Shown in pieces: positions 33,838-43,196 of a stretch of 64,000 nucleotides of DNA (position 1 is the stretch's first letter; the number at the start of each line of letters is the position of its first letter). The position numbers and the translations under genes were made by a program. Under the pieces are notes generated by a model. It was not told where the DNA came from. It made no database searches and worked only from the letters and a program-made list of their open reading frames with translations. Source of the DNA: DATBGO01 sp963785765 (lineage in GTDB: Bacteria > Actinomycetota > Actinomycetes > Streptosporangiales > Streptosporangiaceae); the NCBI GenBank assembly GCA_963785765.1, contig CAWAWM010000003.1:682001-746000 (forward strand), written 5' to 3'.

Positions 33838-34935
33838 TCACGCTGCACCGGCACCGCCTCCCGGCTGGCCCGGGCCCCACATCCGGGCCAGCAGATCGGC
33901 CAGATGCGGGTCGAGCGCGTCGCGCCAGCCGGCCCAGGTATGCGCGTCGGGCACCTCGGCCAGTTCGACGCGGTGCCCCAGTCCCGCCAGGGTCTTGGCC
34001 ATCAGCCGGTTGTTGGCCAGGTTCTCCTCGGCGAGCCCGCAGGTCATCCCGATATCGAGCACCTCGCGGGCGGCCGGCCCCCGGCTGAGCCGCTCGACGA
34101 ACGAGGTCACCGCTGAGAACCGGGCGAACGAGCTCTCCTGCTCATCGATGGCGGTCCTGAAGAAGCTGCCTGACTGCAAGAACAAGGCCCCGAACGCGGC
34201 CGGCGCGACGGTCGCCGCCTGCAGAGCGGCCAGCGCGCCGAGACTGGCCCCGGCCAGGACGACCGGTCCGGTGACCGCGGTCCGGGCGCGCAGCGTGGGC
34301 AGTACCCAGCTGGCGAGCGCCCGACCGTAGGCCGGGCTGGCCGCGTACCAGCGGTTCCGGTCGCCAGGCCCGAGTAGCGCGACGCGGTGCGACGGCAGCC
34401 GCCCGGCGCCGATCAGCACCGCGCTGAACCTGGTGAACGACGCCAGCTGCTCGAACTCGGGACCGTCGTGCAGCAACAGCAGCGGCAGCGGCGCACTGTC
34501 GGACGCCCCGTCGGGCGACCAGAGCGTCACCGGCATCTCGGGCCGCAGCCGGGGCGCCAGGACTGCGAACGAGACCGCCGAGCCGGCCGCGTAGGGCGCT
34601 GTCAGCCAGCCCGGCTGGCGGTAGCCGGGAAACTCGATGACCGAGTGGTCCCCGAACGGGGTGGCCGCCCGGGCCTGATGGGCCGGATCACAGATCATCG
34701 CCCGACCGCCGTCGGCGTACTCCACCGCGAACAGGTACTCCAGGCGCTGCACCGGCGGCCGGGGGACGCGCAGCTCCCAGCCTGCTGGCCGCCGGCGCAT
34801 GAGCGGCGGCTCGCCATGGTGCTCAAGGTCGAGCCACACCCGGGCCGAGCGGATTGCTCCGGACGCATCGGGCAGCCGGAAGATCACCTCGTCGGCCGAC
34901 ACGCGGGTGCTGAAGTTCGCCGCCTGAGCGCCCAT
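33838..34935 (-). CDS. Enterochelin esterase-like alpha/beta hydrolase
   Basis: About 365 residues. An N-terminal beta-sandwich (VIFRLPDASGAIRSARVWLDL) as in Fes-type esterases precedes a hydrolase domain with the nucleophile elbow LAGASLGALAAL (G-x-S-x-G) and a late EVPDAHTWAGWRDAL that supplies the catalytic His. No siderophore genes are nearby, so the natural substrate is open. The ATG at 34935 is preferred: a TAGATT box ends 8 bases before it, suggesting a leaderless transcript. Confidence 0.8.
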   Translation of the reverse strand: MGAQAANFSTRVSADEVIFRLPDASGAIRSARVWLDLEHHGEPPLMRRRPAGWELRVPRPPVQRLEYLFAVEYADGGRAMICDPAHQARAATPFGDHSVIEFPGYRQPGWLTAPYAAGSAVSFAVLAPRLRPEMPVTLWSPDGASDSAPLPLLLLHDGPEFEQLASFTRFSAVLIGAGRLPSHRVALLGPGDRNRWYAASPAYGRALASWVLPTLRARTAVTGPVVLAGASLGALAALQAATVAPAAFGALFLQSGSFFRTAIDEQESSFARFSAVTSFVERLSRGPAAREVLDIGMTCGLAEENLANNRLMAKTLAGLGHRVELAEVPDAHTWAGWRDALDPHLADLLARMWGPGQPGGGAGAA

Positions 34936-34969
34936 GGCACCCGAATCTATCCGCACGCCGAGCGCGCCC

Positions 34970-35115
34970 TCAGGACACGATGTCCTTGCCGCGGAACCTG
35001 CGGAAGGCCAGCGCGAACAGGATCAGCGCATAGCAGGCCGGCACCGACGCGCCCTCGATCATCGCGCCCCAGGTGACGTGCGGCGCCACCGCCTCCAGCC
35101 AAGCGAATTGTCCCT
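34970..35115 (-). pseudogene. Remnant of an ABC-2 type transporter permease C-terminus
   Basis: On the minus strand the frame ending at 34970 reads WLEAVAPHVTWGAMIEG...VPACYALILFALAFRRFRGKDIVS and stops. This has the look of the last ~45 residues of an ABC-2 permease. There is no start codon, and the frame is lost just upstream into unrelated A+T-rich and repeat sequence, so the rest of the gene and its ATPase partner are missing. Confidence 0.55.
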
Positions 35116-35276
35116 TTAGTCACAAAAAACAGGCAAGACACAGAGACAACAGCGCAGCCTGCTGACCGCGGCGCTGCCGCCGGGTGGATGGGCACATCAA
35201 GCACGGAATTTCCGTACTGATGCGCCCATTGACCAGGTTGCGGCTGAGCTGGCCCAGCGGGTGGGCCCCCGGGCTG

Positions 35277-35420
35277 CGGCCAGGCTGGAGCGGGGACTGG
35301 GACTGGAGCGGGGACTGGGACTGGAGCGGGGGCGAGGCCGGGACTGGAGCGGGGGCTGGCGCTGGGGCCAGGGCCGGACCGGGGCTGGGCTGTCGCCGGG
35401 GGCTGGGCTGTCGCCGGACC
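35277..35420. repeat. Degenerate tandem repeats (18-bp and 17-18-bp units)
   Basis: Units of the form GGAGCGGGGACTGGGACT repeat from about 35285, degenerate into related GGCTGG-rich sequence, and end in two copies of GGGCTGGGCTGTCGCCGG near 35382-35418. Confidence 0.7.
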
Positions 35421-35507
35421 CGGGGGCTGGCGGCGGTGGGACTTCGCGTGGGCGTCCGCTCACCGCGAACGGATGGCGGAAACAAACCAGTCCGCGCGTT
35501 GTTGAAG

Positions 35508-35527
35508 CTTGAACAGATGTAATCAAG
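35508..35527 (+). promoter_or_regulatory. HAIR-like element before lon
   Basis: CTTGA-N10-TCAAG, close to the HspR operator CTTGAGT-N7-ACTCAAG (outer arms 11 apart), 25 bases before the lon ATG. HspR control of lon is known in streptomycetes. The spacing is one base short of consensus, so this is a candidate only. Confidence 0.4.
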
Positions 35528-35552
35528 TAAGGCAACAGGGAAGTGACCCGAT

Positions 35553-37924
35553 ATGAGCGAAACCCTCTCGCTGCCGGTGCTACCACTCGACGACACCGTG
35601 GTGCTGCCCACCATGGTCGTGCCGGTTGACATCTCCGGCGCAGAGGTCCGGGCGGCCATCGAGGCAGCCCAGCTGTCGGCCGGGCCCGGCCAGTCCGAGG
35701 TCAGGCCGCAGGTGCTGCTGGTGCCCCGGCTGGACGGCAAGTACTCCCCGGTCGGCACGCTCGGTGATGTGGAGCAGATCGGCCGGCTGCCCAGTGGCGA
35801 GCAGGCCGCGGTGATCCGCGGACTGGCCCGCGTCAGGATCGGTACCGGGACGGTCGGTCCCGGCGCTGCCTTGTGGGTCGACGCCACCGTCCAGGACGAG
35901 CCCGCCGCCACCGCGCGCGCCCAGGAGCTGGCCCGCGAGTACCGCGGGGTGGCCGCGGCGATCCTGCAGAAGCGCGGCGCGTGGCAGGTCGTCGACGTCC
36001 TGCAGCGGATCACCGACCCCTCGGCGCTGGCCGACAGTGCAGGTTACGCCGCCTACCTGAGCCTGGAGCAGCGCAAGGAGCTGCTCGAAACCATCGATCC
36101 CGAGCAGCGGCTCGAGCGGCTGACCGGATGGGCCCGTGACCACCTCGCCGAGCTGGAGGTGTCCGAGAGCATCAGTAACGACGTGCGCGAGGGCATGGAA
36201 CGCCAGCAGCGCGAGTTCCTGCTGCGCCAGCAGCTGGCCGCCATCCGCAAGGAGCTGGCCGAGCTGGACGGCGAGCCTGGCACCGAGGAAGAGGACTACC
36301 AGGCCCGGATCGAGAAGGCCGCGCTGCCGGAGAAGGTCGCCGAGGCGGCCCTGCGGGAGGCGGCCAAGCTGGAGCGGTCCTCGGACGCCTCGCCCGAGGC
36401 GAGCTGGATCAGGACCTGGCTGGACACGGTGCTGGAGATCCCGTGGAACGAGCGGACCGACGACTCCTACGACATCGCGGGCAGCCGCGCCATCCTGGAT
36501 GCTGACCACGCCGGGCTGACCGACGTCAAGGACCGGATCATCGAATACCTGGCCGTCCGCAAGCGGCGCGAGGACAAGGGCCTGACGCTGGTCGGCGGCC
36601 GCCGCAGCGGCGCGGTGCTGGCCCTGACCGGGCCGCCCGGCGTCGGCAAGACGTCACTGGGCGAGTCGGTGGCGCGCGCCATGGGCCGCAAGTTCGCCCG
36701 GGTGGCGCTCGGCGGCGTCCGCGACGAGGCGGAGATCCGCGGTCACCGGCGCACCTACGTGGGCGCGCTGCCGGGCCGGATCGTGCGGGCCGTCCGCGAA
36801 GCGGGCACCATGAACCCGGTCATCCTGCTTGATGAGGTGGACAAGCTGGGCGCGGACTACCGGGGCGACCCGACCGCCGCGCTGCTCGAGGTGCTCGACC
36901 CGGCGCAGAACCACACCTTCCGTGACCACTACCTCGAGGTCGAGCTCGACCTGTCCGACGTGCTGTTCATCGCGACGGCCAACATCGCGGAGGCGATCCC
37001 CGATCCGCTGCTGGACCGGATGGAGGTCGTCAGCCTGGACGGCTACACCGAGGACGAGAAGGTGACGATCGCGGCCGGCCACCTGCTGCCCAGGCAACTG
37101 GAGCGGGCCGCCTGGACGCCACCGACGTCACGGTCACCGACGGCGCGCTGCGCCGGCTGAGCGCGGAGTACACCCGCGAGGCCGGGGTGCGCGCGCTGGA
37201 GCGGGCCATCGCCCGGATCCTGCGGAAGATCGCCGCGCAGCTCGCCGCCGGACAGGCGGAGCTGCCCGTCACCGTCGGGCCTGATGACCTGCACGGCTAC
37301 CTGGGGCATCCGCGGCACACACCCGAGTCGGCCGACCGGACTGCGGTGCCCGGCGTGGCCACCGGCCTGGCGGTCACCGGGACCGGCGGGGATGTGCTGT
37401 TCATCGAGGCGTCGCTGGCCGACGCGGAGACCGGCAGCACGGGTGTGACGCTCACCGGGCAGCTGGGCGAGGTGATGAAGGAATCCGCCCAGATCGCGTT
37501 GTCCTACCTGCGCTCGCATGGCGCCGAGCTGGAGCTGCCAGTCGGCGACCTGAAGGACCGCGGCGTGCACGTGCACGTGCCGGCCGGAGCGGTGCCCAAG
37601 GACGGCCCGAGCGCGGGCGTCACGATGACGACCGCACTGGCGTCGCTGCTGTCCGGCCGGCTGGTGCGCTCGGACGTGGCGATGACCGGCGAGGTCTCGC
37701 TGACCGGCCGGGTGCTGCCGATCGGCGGCCTGAAGCAGAAGCTGCTCGCCGCGCACCGGGCCGGTATCACCACGGTGCTGATCCCAGCCCGCAACGAGCC
37801 CGACCTGGAGGACGTGCCCGACAGCGTGCTGACTGAGCTGGAGATTCATCCGGTCAGCGACGTGCGCGAGGTCCTGAACGTCGCCCTCGAGCCGGCCACG
37901 TCCAGGTCGGCAATCGCAGCCTGA
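35553..37924 (+). CDS. lon: ATP-dependent Lon protease, interrupted by a -1 frameshift
   Basis: Degrades unfolded and regulatory proteins in the cytoplasm. The first frame covers the Lon N-domain (LSLPVLPLDDTVVLPTM) and AAA+ module (Walker A TGPPGVGKTSLGES, Walker B ILLDEVDKLG) up to HLLPRQLERA. The second carries the AAA+ lid (VRALERAIARILRKIAAQL) and the protease domain with Ser in PKDGPSAGVTM and Lys in GGLKQKLLAAHRAG. One G added near 37109 restores LERAGLDATDVTVTDGALRRL, the normal sequence, giving ~790 residues. AGGGAAG precedes the ATG. Either a sequencing deletion or a disabling mutation. Confidence 0.9.
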
Positions 37925-37960
37925 GGGTAACGACAAGATCCGGAACGGATAACCGGTGTG

Positions 37961-37986
37961 CTGAGCCCGCCGCACGGCGGGCTCAG
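37961..37986. terminator. Strong bidirectional hairpin between lon and the convergent gene
   Basis: CTGAGCCCGCCG, CA, CGGCGGGCTCAG: perfect 12-bp arms with a 2-base loop, 37 bases after the lon stop and directly against the stop of the leftward fusion gene. Confidence 0.75.
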
Positions 37987-39567
37987 CTACGGGGTGCTCC
38001 CCGCCGCCAGGTGGCCGGTGAACCAGTCACGGGCCAGCTCGGCGGCGGCGGGCAGGGCGCCGGGCTCCTCGAACAGGTGCGTGGCACCCGGGATCACAGC
38101 GAGCCTGTTCTCGCAGCGCAGCTGCTGCTGGGCCCGGGCATTGAGGTCGAGCACCAGTTCATCGGCGCCGCCGACGATCAGCAGCGTCGGCGCGCGGACC
38201 AGCGGCAGGCGCGGTCCGGCCAGGTCGGGCCGGCCGCCCCTGGATACCACCGCGGCTATCTCGCAGCCCGGCTCGGCGGCCGCCCACAGCGCGGCCGCCG
38301 CGCCGGTGCTGGCCCCGAAAAAACAGATCCCGGTCCCGGGCCGGTCCAGCTGCTTGGTGACCTCGAGCAGCCGCCCGGCCAGCAGCTCGATATCGAAGAC
38401 GTTGCCCCGGTCCAGTTCCTCGGCGGGGGTCAGCAGATCGAACAGCAGCGTGCCCAGGCCCGCGCTGTTCAGGGCGCCGGCGACTAGGCGGTTACGCGGG
38501 CTGTGCCTGCTGCTGCCGCTGCCGTGGACGAACAGGACCAGGCCAGCCGCCTGCGCGGGAACGGTGAGATGGCCCGCCAGCTCGGCGGTCCCCGCGTGCA
38601 GCACGATCTCCCGGTCAGTGGCGCCCCGGCCGCCCGGCCCGGCGCCGCGGACGGCGGCGGCGGACGGATCCGCCCCGGTACCTGCCGGCGAGCTACCCGA
38701 ATCCCGGCCCGCCTGGCCCGCCCAGCCCGGCCCCGCCGCCGAGCTACCCGAACCCGGGCCCGCCCGGCCCGCCTGGCCCGCCCAGCCCGGCCCCGCCGCC
38801 GAGCTGCCCGAACCCGGGCCCGCGTGGCCCGCTCGGTCCGGCCCCGCCGCGCCGGCCGAACCCGGCCCCGCCGCCGAGCCACCCGAATCCCGGCCCGCCT
38901 GGGCCGCCGCTTTCCTGGCCGCCGCCGCATCCGCCAGGATGTTGATCACCTCCTGGTCGGAGGTCTGCGAGAAGTCCTCGTACCACTCCCCGATGGCCAT
39001 CAGGGACTGCGGCTCGGTCAGGCAGATGACTTCGTCAGCGTCGGCGCGCAGGCTGGTGATCGCATCGGAATGCCCGACCGGGACGGCCAGGATGATCCGG
39101 GCGGCGCCGTGCGCCCGGGCGACCCGGCACGCGGCCCTGGCCGTCGAACCGGTCGCGATGCCATCGTCGACCACCACCACGGTCCGGCCGGAAACCGGCA
39201 CCGGCGGGCGGCCGGCCCGGAACCTGCGGGCGCGGCGCTCCAGCTCGGTGCGCTCCCGTTCCTCGATGACCGCCAGCTCCTGGGGGGTCACCCCGGCCAT
39301 GGCGACTATCTCGTCATTGATGATCCGCACGCCGCCTTCGCCCAGCGCGCCCATCGCGAACTCCGGCTGATGCGGGACGCCCAGCTTGCGGACGATGATG
39401 ATATCCAGCGGTGCCCGCAGCGCATGCGCGACTCCCGCCGCGACCGGCACGCCGCCCCGGGGCAGCCCGAGAACGACAACGTCCTGGCCGTCGAGGTACC
39501 GCAGCCGCTCGCCGAGCCGCCAGCCCGCGTCAATGCGGTCGAGATACCTGGTCACTAGGCGTCGCAC
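37987..39567 (-). CDS. Phosphoribosyltransferase fused to dienelactone hydrolase-like domain
   Basis: 526 residues. Residues 1-210 are a type I phosphoribosyltransferase with the PRPP loop VVVVDDGIATGSTARAA. A ~110-residue linker of Gly/Ala/Pro/Ser repeats (GPGSGSSAAGPGWAGQAGR) follows, encoded by tandem repeats at about 38690-38890. The C-terminal alpha/beta hydrolase has LFVHGSGSS (oxyanion region), FFGASTGAAAAL (nucleophile Ser) and the His of PGATHLFEEPGAL. The two domains are common as neighbours in actinomycete stress-related loci; here they are one protein. The substrate is unknown. Confidence 0.85.
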   Translation of the reverse strand: MRRLVTRYLDRIDAGWRLGERLRYLDGQDVVVLGLPRGGVPVAAGVAHALRAPLDIIIVRKLGVPHQPEFAMGALGEGGVRIINDEIVAMAGVTPQELAVIEERERTELERRARRFRAGRPPVPVSGRTVVVVDDGIATGSTARAACRVARAHGAARIILAVPVGHSDAITSLRADADEVICLTEPQSLMAIGEWYEDFSQTSDQEVINILADAAAARKAAAQAGRDSGGSAAGPGSAGAAGPDRAGHAGPGSGSSAAGPGWAGQAGRAGPGSGSSAAGPGWAGQAGRDSGSSPAGTGADPSAAAVRGAGPGGRGATDREIVLHAGTAELAGHLTVPAQAAGLVLFVHGSGSSRHSPRNRLVAGALNSAGLGTLLFDLLTPAEELDRGNVFDIELLAGRLLEVTKQLDRPGTGICFFGASTGAAAALWAAAEPGCEIAAVVSRGGRPDLAGPRLPLVRAPTLLIVGGADELVLDLNARAQQQLRCENRLAVIPGATHLFEEPGALPAAAELARDWFTGHLAAGSTP

Positions 39568-39641
39568 CCCAATCGGAGGGACCGGTCAGCCCTGATGGTA
39601 ATGCTCGGGCAGCCGCATCGCACAGGACCGCCGTGGGCCGT

Positions 39642-40097
39642 TCATTCGGCCGTTTCCGCAGCAAGCGCGGCAGGAACAGGGTCGAGCAATTCCCTGATAT
39701 GCGGCGGGAGCACGGCGAGCGCCCGCTCGACCACGCCGGGCGCCATGTGCCTGCCGGCCACCCCGGTAAGGACGCTCGCGGCCGCGGGCACCTGCTCGGC
39801 ACGGATCCTGGCCTCGTGGGCGAACCGCGCCGCGTACTCCGTAGCGCTGGACCTGACCGGCACCTGGCCGGGCTGCCACCCCTCGTAGTAGACGCCGCGC
39901 AGCACCTCGGTCAGCTCGGCCCCGAAGCCGGCGGCGGCGTCGACGGTCAGATGGTCCCGCAGCGCATGCAGCCAGGCCCGGGCGATGCGGAAGGCCAGCC
40001 CGCGGTCATCGACGCCCAGGCTGTCGGCAATGTCGGCCAGCCATGAGTTTGTCCTGGTGATGCTGCTGTCAATGCTGTGCACGCCAGTGACCGACAT
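39642..40097 (-). CDS. DUF2267 protein
   Basis: 151 residues, all-helical, with RGLAFRIARAWLHALRDHLTVDAAAGFGAELTEVLRGVYYEGW, the DUF2267 pattern. Function unknown; such genes often sit beside phosphoribosyltransferase, Usp or heat-shock genes in actinomycetes. A perfect AAGGAGG ribosome site precedes the ATG, so it should be well translated. Gap of 74 bp to the fusion gene downstream suggests cotranscription. Confidence 0.85.
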   Translation of the reverse strand: MSVTGVHSIDSSITRTNSWLADIADSLGVDDRGLAFRIARAWLHALRDHLTVDAAAGFGAELTEVLRGVYYEGWQPGQVPVRSSATEYAARFAHEARIRAEQVPAAASVLTGVAGRHMAPGVVERALAVLPPHIRELLDPVPAALAAETAE

Positions 40098-40251
40098 GAC
40101 GACCTCCTTGCCTCTATCCCATTGCCCCGCATCAGCGGCAGGCGGTCCCAGGGCCGAAGGTCCCCGGCGAGATCTGAAGGTCCCCGCCAGCGGGCGGGCC
40201 TGCGGTCAGGGTCTGGACTTCCCCGGCATAAGCGGGTTTCCAGGCATCGGG

Positions 40252-40282
40252 CCGGATATCAGCGTGAGCGGCGAATATCCGG
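40252..40282 (-). terminator. Hairpin directly after zwf
   Basis: CCGGATAT, 15-base loop, ATATCCGG, ending one base before the zwf stop codon on the minus strand. Confidence 0.45.
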
Positions 40283-41746
40283 TCAGTCCGGCTCGGGCAG
40301 ATGCCAGCGGTGCGGCGCGGGGATACGCCGCACCGACTCCGGTCCCCAGGAGCCCGGGCGGTACGGCTCGACGGCCGGCGGATGGTCAAGCAGCGGCGTG
40401 GAGATTTCCCACAGCCGCTCGATGCCATCTGACCGGGTGAAGAGGGACTGGTCACCGAGCATGGCGTCGAGAATCAGCCGCTCATACCCCTCCAGATCGT
40501 TGGCGGCGCAGAACGAGTCCGCATAACGGAATGTCATGGCCGCCGCGGCCAGGCGCATTTGCGGGCCCGGCTCCTTGGCGAGGAACTGCGCCGCGATGGA
40601 GCCCGGATCCTGGAAATCGATCACGATCTCGTTGCTGCGGCCGCCCGGGGTGGCCGCCGCGTCGACGGGGAACATCCGCATGGTCGGCTGCCGGAACCCC
40701 AGCGTCACGAGCTGGCGGCTGGCGCCCAGGCACTTCCCGGTACGCAGGCAGAACGGCACTCCGGCCCACCGCCAGTTGTCGACCTCCGCGCGCAGCGCCA
40801 CGAACGTCTCGGTCTGCGAGTCGGCCGCCACGCCTGGCTCGTCGCGGTAGCCGTCGTACTGCCCGCGGACCACGTGACGGACGTCGATGGCCGGCATCGA
40901 CTCGTACACCTTGCCCTTCTCATCCCGCAGCGCCTTGGCTGACAGCGACGAGGGCGGCTCCATGGCCACGAAGCCGAGCACCTGCAGCAGGTGCGTGACG
41001 ACCATGTCCCGGTAGGCGCCGGTCTTCTCGTAGAAGCTGGCCCGGCCCTCGATGGACAGCGTCTCCGGCACGTCGATCTGCACGTAGCTGATGTGCTGGC
41101 GGTTCCAGACGGGCTCGAACAGGCCGTTCGCGAACCGCAGGGCCAGGATATTGTCGACCGATTCCTTCCCGAGGAAGTGGTCGATACGAAAGACCTGCGA
41201 CTCGTCGAAGACCTCGTGGATCTCTTTGTTGAGCGCCTGGGCCGAAGGCAGATCGGTGCCGAACGGTTTCTCCACGATCACCCGGGTGGGGCCCTGCGCG
41301 AGCCCGGTCGCGCCGAGCATCTTGATCACTGATCCGAAGGCGGCGGGCGGCACGGCCAGGTGGAACAGCCGCCTTGGCTCGCCGCCGATCTCGTCGGCTG
41401 CCTGGCCGACCGCGGTGGTCAGCGCCGCGGTATCGTCCGGATCGGCTGCCCCGAAGTGCAGCGCGGACTCGAATTGCCGCCAGGCCTCGCCGGTGGGCTT
41501 GACGGTCCCGAATTCGGCCACCGCGTCGTGGGCGCGGGCTCGGAAGTCGGCGTCGCTGAGCGCGGACCTCACGGGGGCCGTTCCGATGATCTGATAGCGC
41601 TTCGGCATCAGCCCGGCGGCCGCCAGCCTGAACAGCCCGGGCAGCAGCTTGCGCTTGGCGAGATCCCCGGTCGCGCCGAACAGGACAATGATGTGGTTGT
41701 CCGGCCGGGCGATCGCGGCCGCCCGGTGCTTGGTCGCGGGGCTCAT
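40283..41746 (-). CDS. zwf: Glucose-6-phosphate 1-dehydrogenase
   Basis: Oxidises glucose 6-phosphate to 6-phosphogluconolactone with NADP, the entry step of the oxidative pentose phosphate pathway. 487 residues, normal length. Marks are LFGATGDLAKRKLLPGL (cofactor binding), the active-site signature RIDHFLGKESV (Phe for the usual Tyr) and EKTGAYRDMVVTHLLQVL. GGAGG lies before the ATG. It is divergent from rpiA. The allosteric partner gene opcA, usually next to zwf in actinobacteria, is not in the window. Confidence 0.97.
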   Translation of the reverse strand: MSPATKHRAAAIARPDNHIIVLFGATGDLAKRKLLPGLFRLAAAGLMPKRYQIIGTAPVRSALSDADFRARAHDAVAEFGTVKPTGEAWRQFESALHFGAADPDDTAALTTAVGQAADEIGGEPRRLFHLAVPPAAFGSVIKMLGATGLAQGPTRVIVEKPFGTDLPSAQALNKEIHEVFDESQVFRIDHFLGKESVDNILALRFANGLFEPVWNRQHISYVQIDVPETLSIEGRASFYEKTGAYRDMVVTHLLQVLGFVAMEPPSSLSAKALRDEKGKVYESMPAIDVRHVVRGQYDGYRDEPGVAADSQTETFVALRAEVDNWRWAGVPFCLRTGKCLGASRQLVTLGFRQPTMRMFPVDAAATPGGRSNEIVIDFQDPGSIAAQFLAKEPGPQMRLAAAAMTFRYADSFCAANDLEGYERLILDAMLGDQSLFTRSDGIERLWEISTPLLDHPPAVEPYRPGSWGPESVRRIPAPHRWHLPEPD

Positions 41747-41862
41747 GATGCCTCCATAGCTTCTCGGTGGCGCGGCTGCCTGGCGCCACTAACCTGGTGT
41801 GGGCTTCCGACCCGGGCGGCCCGTCCGCCCGGGCTCCGCAGATGCAGTAAGGGGAGATGGCG

Positions 41863-42519
41863 ATGACAGTCGATGCCGAAGCGGAGAAGAAGGCGGCCGC
41901 GCAAGCCGCGGCCGAACTGGTCGCCGACGGCATGACCGTAGGCCTGGGTACCGGCTCGACGGTCGCGTACCTGCTTCCCGCGCTGGCCCGCCGGCGGCTT
42001 GCCATCAGGTGCGTGTCCACCTCGCCGCGGACCGAGGAGGTGGCCAGGGCGCTGGGCCTGCACACCGAGCCGTTCACCGGCGTCGACCGTTTCGACATCG
42101 CGATCGACGGCGCCGACGAGGTGACGCCAGCCGGATGGCTGGTCAAGGGCGGCGGCGCCGCGCACACCAGGGAGAAGATCGTCGCGGCCGCGGCCGACCA
42201 GTTCGTGGTGATCGTCGACTCGACCAAGGCGGTGCCTGCCCTGCACGGCCCGGTGCCGCTGGAGCTGCTGGAATTCGGGCTCAGCGCTACCATCCGCAGG
42301 CTGGGCCCGGTCACCCTGCGCGACGTGCCGCGCAGCCCGGACGGCGGCATTATCGCGGACTACACCGGTGTAGTCGGCGATCCGGCGGTGCTGGCGGACT
42401 TTCTGTCGACCACGCCGGGCGTGGTCGAGCACGGGCTGTTCCCGCCGCAGCTGGTCTGGGCCGTCGTGGTGGGACGCGGGCAGTCGGCCGAGCAGATCGC
42501 CATCGCGCCCCCGGCCTGA
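41863..42519 (+). CDS. rpiA: Ribose-5-phosphate isomerase A
   Basis: Interconverts ribose 5-phosphate and ribulose 5-phosphate. 218 residues with the RpiA motifs GLGTGSTVAYLL, AIDGADEVTPAG and VKGGGAAHTREKIVA (catalytic Asp, Glu and Lys). The ATG at 41863 is chosen because AAGGGGAG lies 7 bases upstream; the ATG two codons earlier leaves only one base. It runs between divergent zwf and convergent pgl, so the pathway genes are clustered but not one operon. Confidence 0.95.
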   Translation: MTVDAEAEKKAAAQAAAELVADGMTVGLGTGSTVAYLLPALARRRLAIRCVSTSPRTEEVARALGLHTEPFTGVDRFDIAIDGADEVTPAGWLVKGGGAAHTREKIVAAAADQFVVIVDSTKAVPALHGPVPLELLEFGLSATIRRLGPVTLRDVPRSPDGGIIADYTGVVGDPAVLADFLSTTPGVVEHGLFPPQLVWAVVVGRGQSAEQIAIAPPA

Positions 42520-42536
42520 GCGCACGCCGGCCATGG

Positions 42537-43193
42537 TCAGGCCGCAGCCTGGTCGGCGAGGATCAGCGAGCGGGCCGCCGTTACCCGGCCGGCCGGTATC
42601 GACTGGTCCCCGGCCAGCAACTGGGCCAGCGGCGCCTTCTTGTCAGCCCCGGTCACCAGCCAGAGCAGCTGGTCGGCCCGGGCCAGTGCGGGATAGGTCA
42701 GGGTCATCCGGCGGTGGCCCTGGTACACGCCGGTCACCGCGACCAGCTGGTCGGTCACCTCAAGCACCGGGTCCCCGGGAACCAGCGAGGCGGTGTGGCC
42801 GTCCGGCCCGAGCCCGAGGTGCACGAGGTCGAAACGGTCCGGCAGGCCGGCCCCGTACTCTGCCGCCGCAGCAGCCAGGTCGGGCTTGGTCACCGGCATC
42901 GCGCTCACCCTGGCCGGCGCCCCGCGCAGGCTGTCCCGCAGATGGGTCAGGTTGCGGTCGGGATCACCGTCAGCGGCCACCCGCTCGTCGACCTGGAACA
43001 GCTGCACCTGCGGCCAGGGCACGTCCTCGCCCGCCAGCTCGGCGAACATCGCCCAGGGCGTGTGCCCGCCGCTGACCGCAAAGGTGAAGGTGCCGCGCGC
43101 CGCGACCGCGGACCTGGCCAGGCCGGCCACGTACGACGCGGCCTTCGCGGCGACCGCGCCGGGGTCCGGCAGGCTGGCCAGCTCGTGCCGCAC
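42537..43193 (-). CDS. pgl: 6-phosphogluconolactonase
   Basis: Hydrolyses the zwf product to 6-phosphogluconate. 218 residues with AVSGGHTPWAMFAELAGEDVPW, VDERVAADGDPDRNLTHL and LGLGPDGHTASLVPGDP, all typical of the DevB-type enzyme. The GTG start at 43193 lies 3 bases after the gnd stop, so the two are translated together. Convergent with rpiA with an 17-bp gap. Confidence 0.95.
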   Translation of the reverse strand: MRHELASLPDPGAVAAKAASYVAGLARSAVAARGTFTFAVSGGHTPWAMFAELAGEDVPWPQVQLFQVDERVAADGDPDRNLTHLRDSLRGAPARVSAMPVTKPDLAAAAAEYGAGLPDRFDLVHLGLGPDGHTASLVPGDPVLEVTDQLVAVTGVYQGHRRMTLTYPALARADQLLWLVTGADKKAPLAQLLAGDQSIPAGRVTAARSLILADQAAA

Positions 43194-43196
43194 CGG

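Larger units (their letters stand above)
35116..35552. other. Non-coding region upstream of lon
   Basis: No gene supported. It holds the near-palindrome ACGGAATTTCCGT (about 35202), a tandem repeat tract (35277-35420) and the heat-shock-like element at 35508-35527. Small frames across the tract encode only low-complexity sequence. Confidence 0.5.

Noticed and set aside
33838..34935. Siderophore-release esterase as part of an iron locus
   Set aside because: The fold is Fes-like but no siderophore synthesis or uptake gene is near, so the iron role is not claimed.
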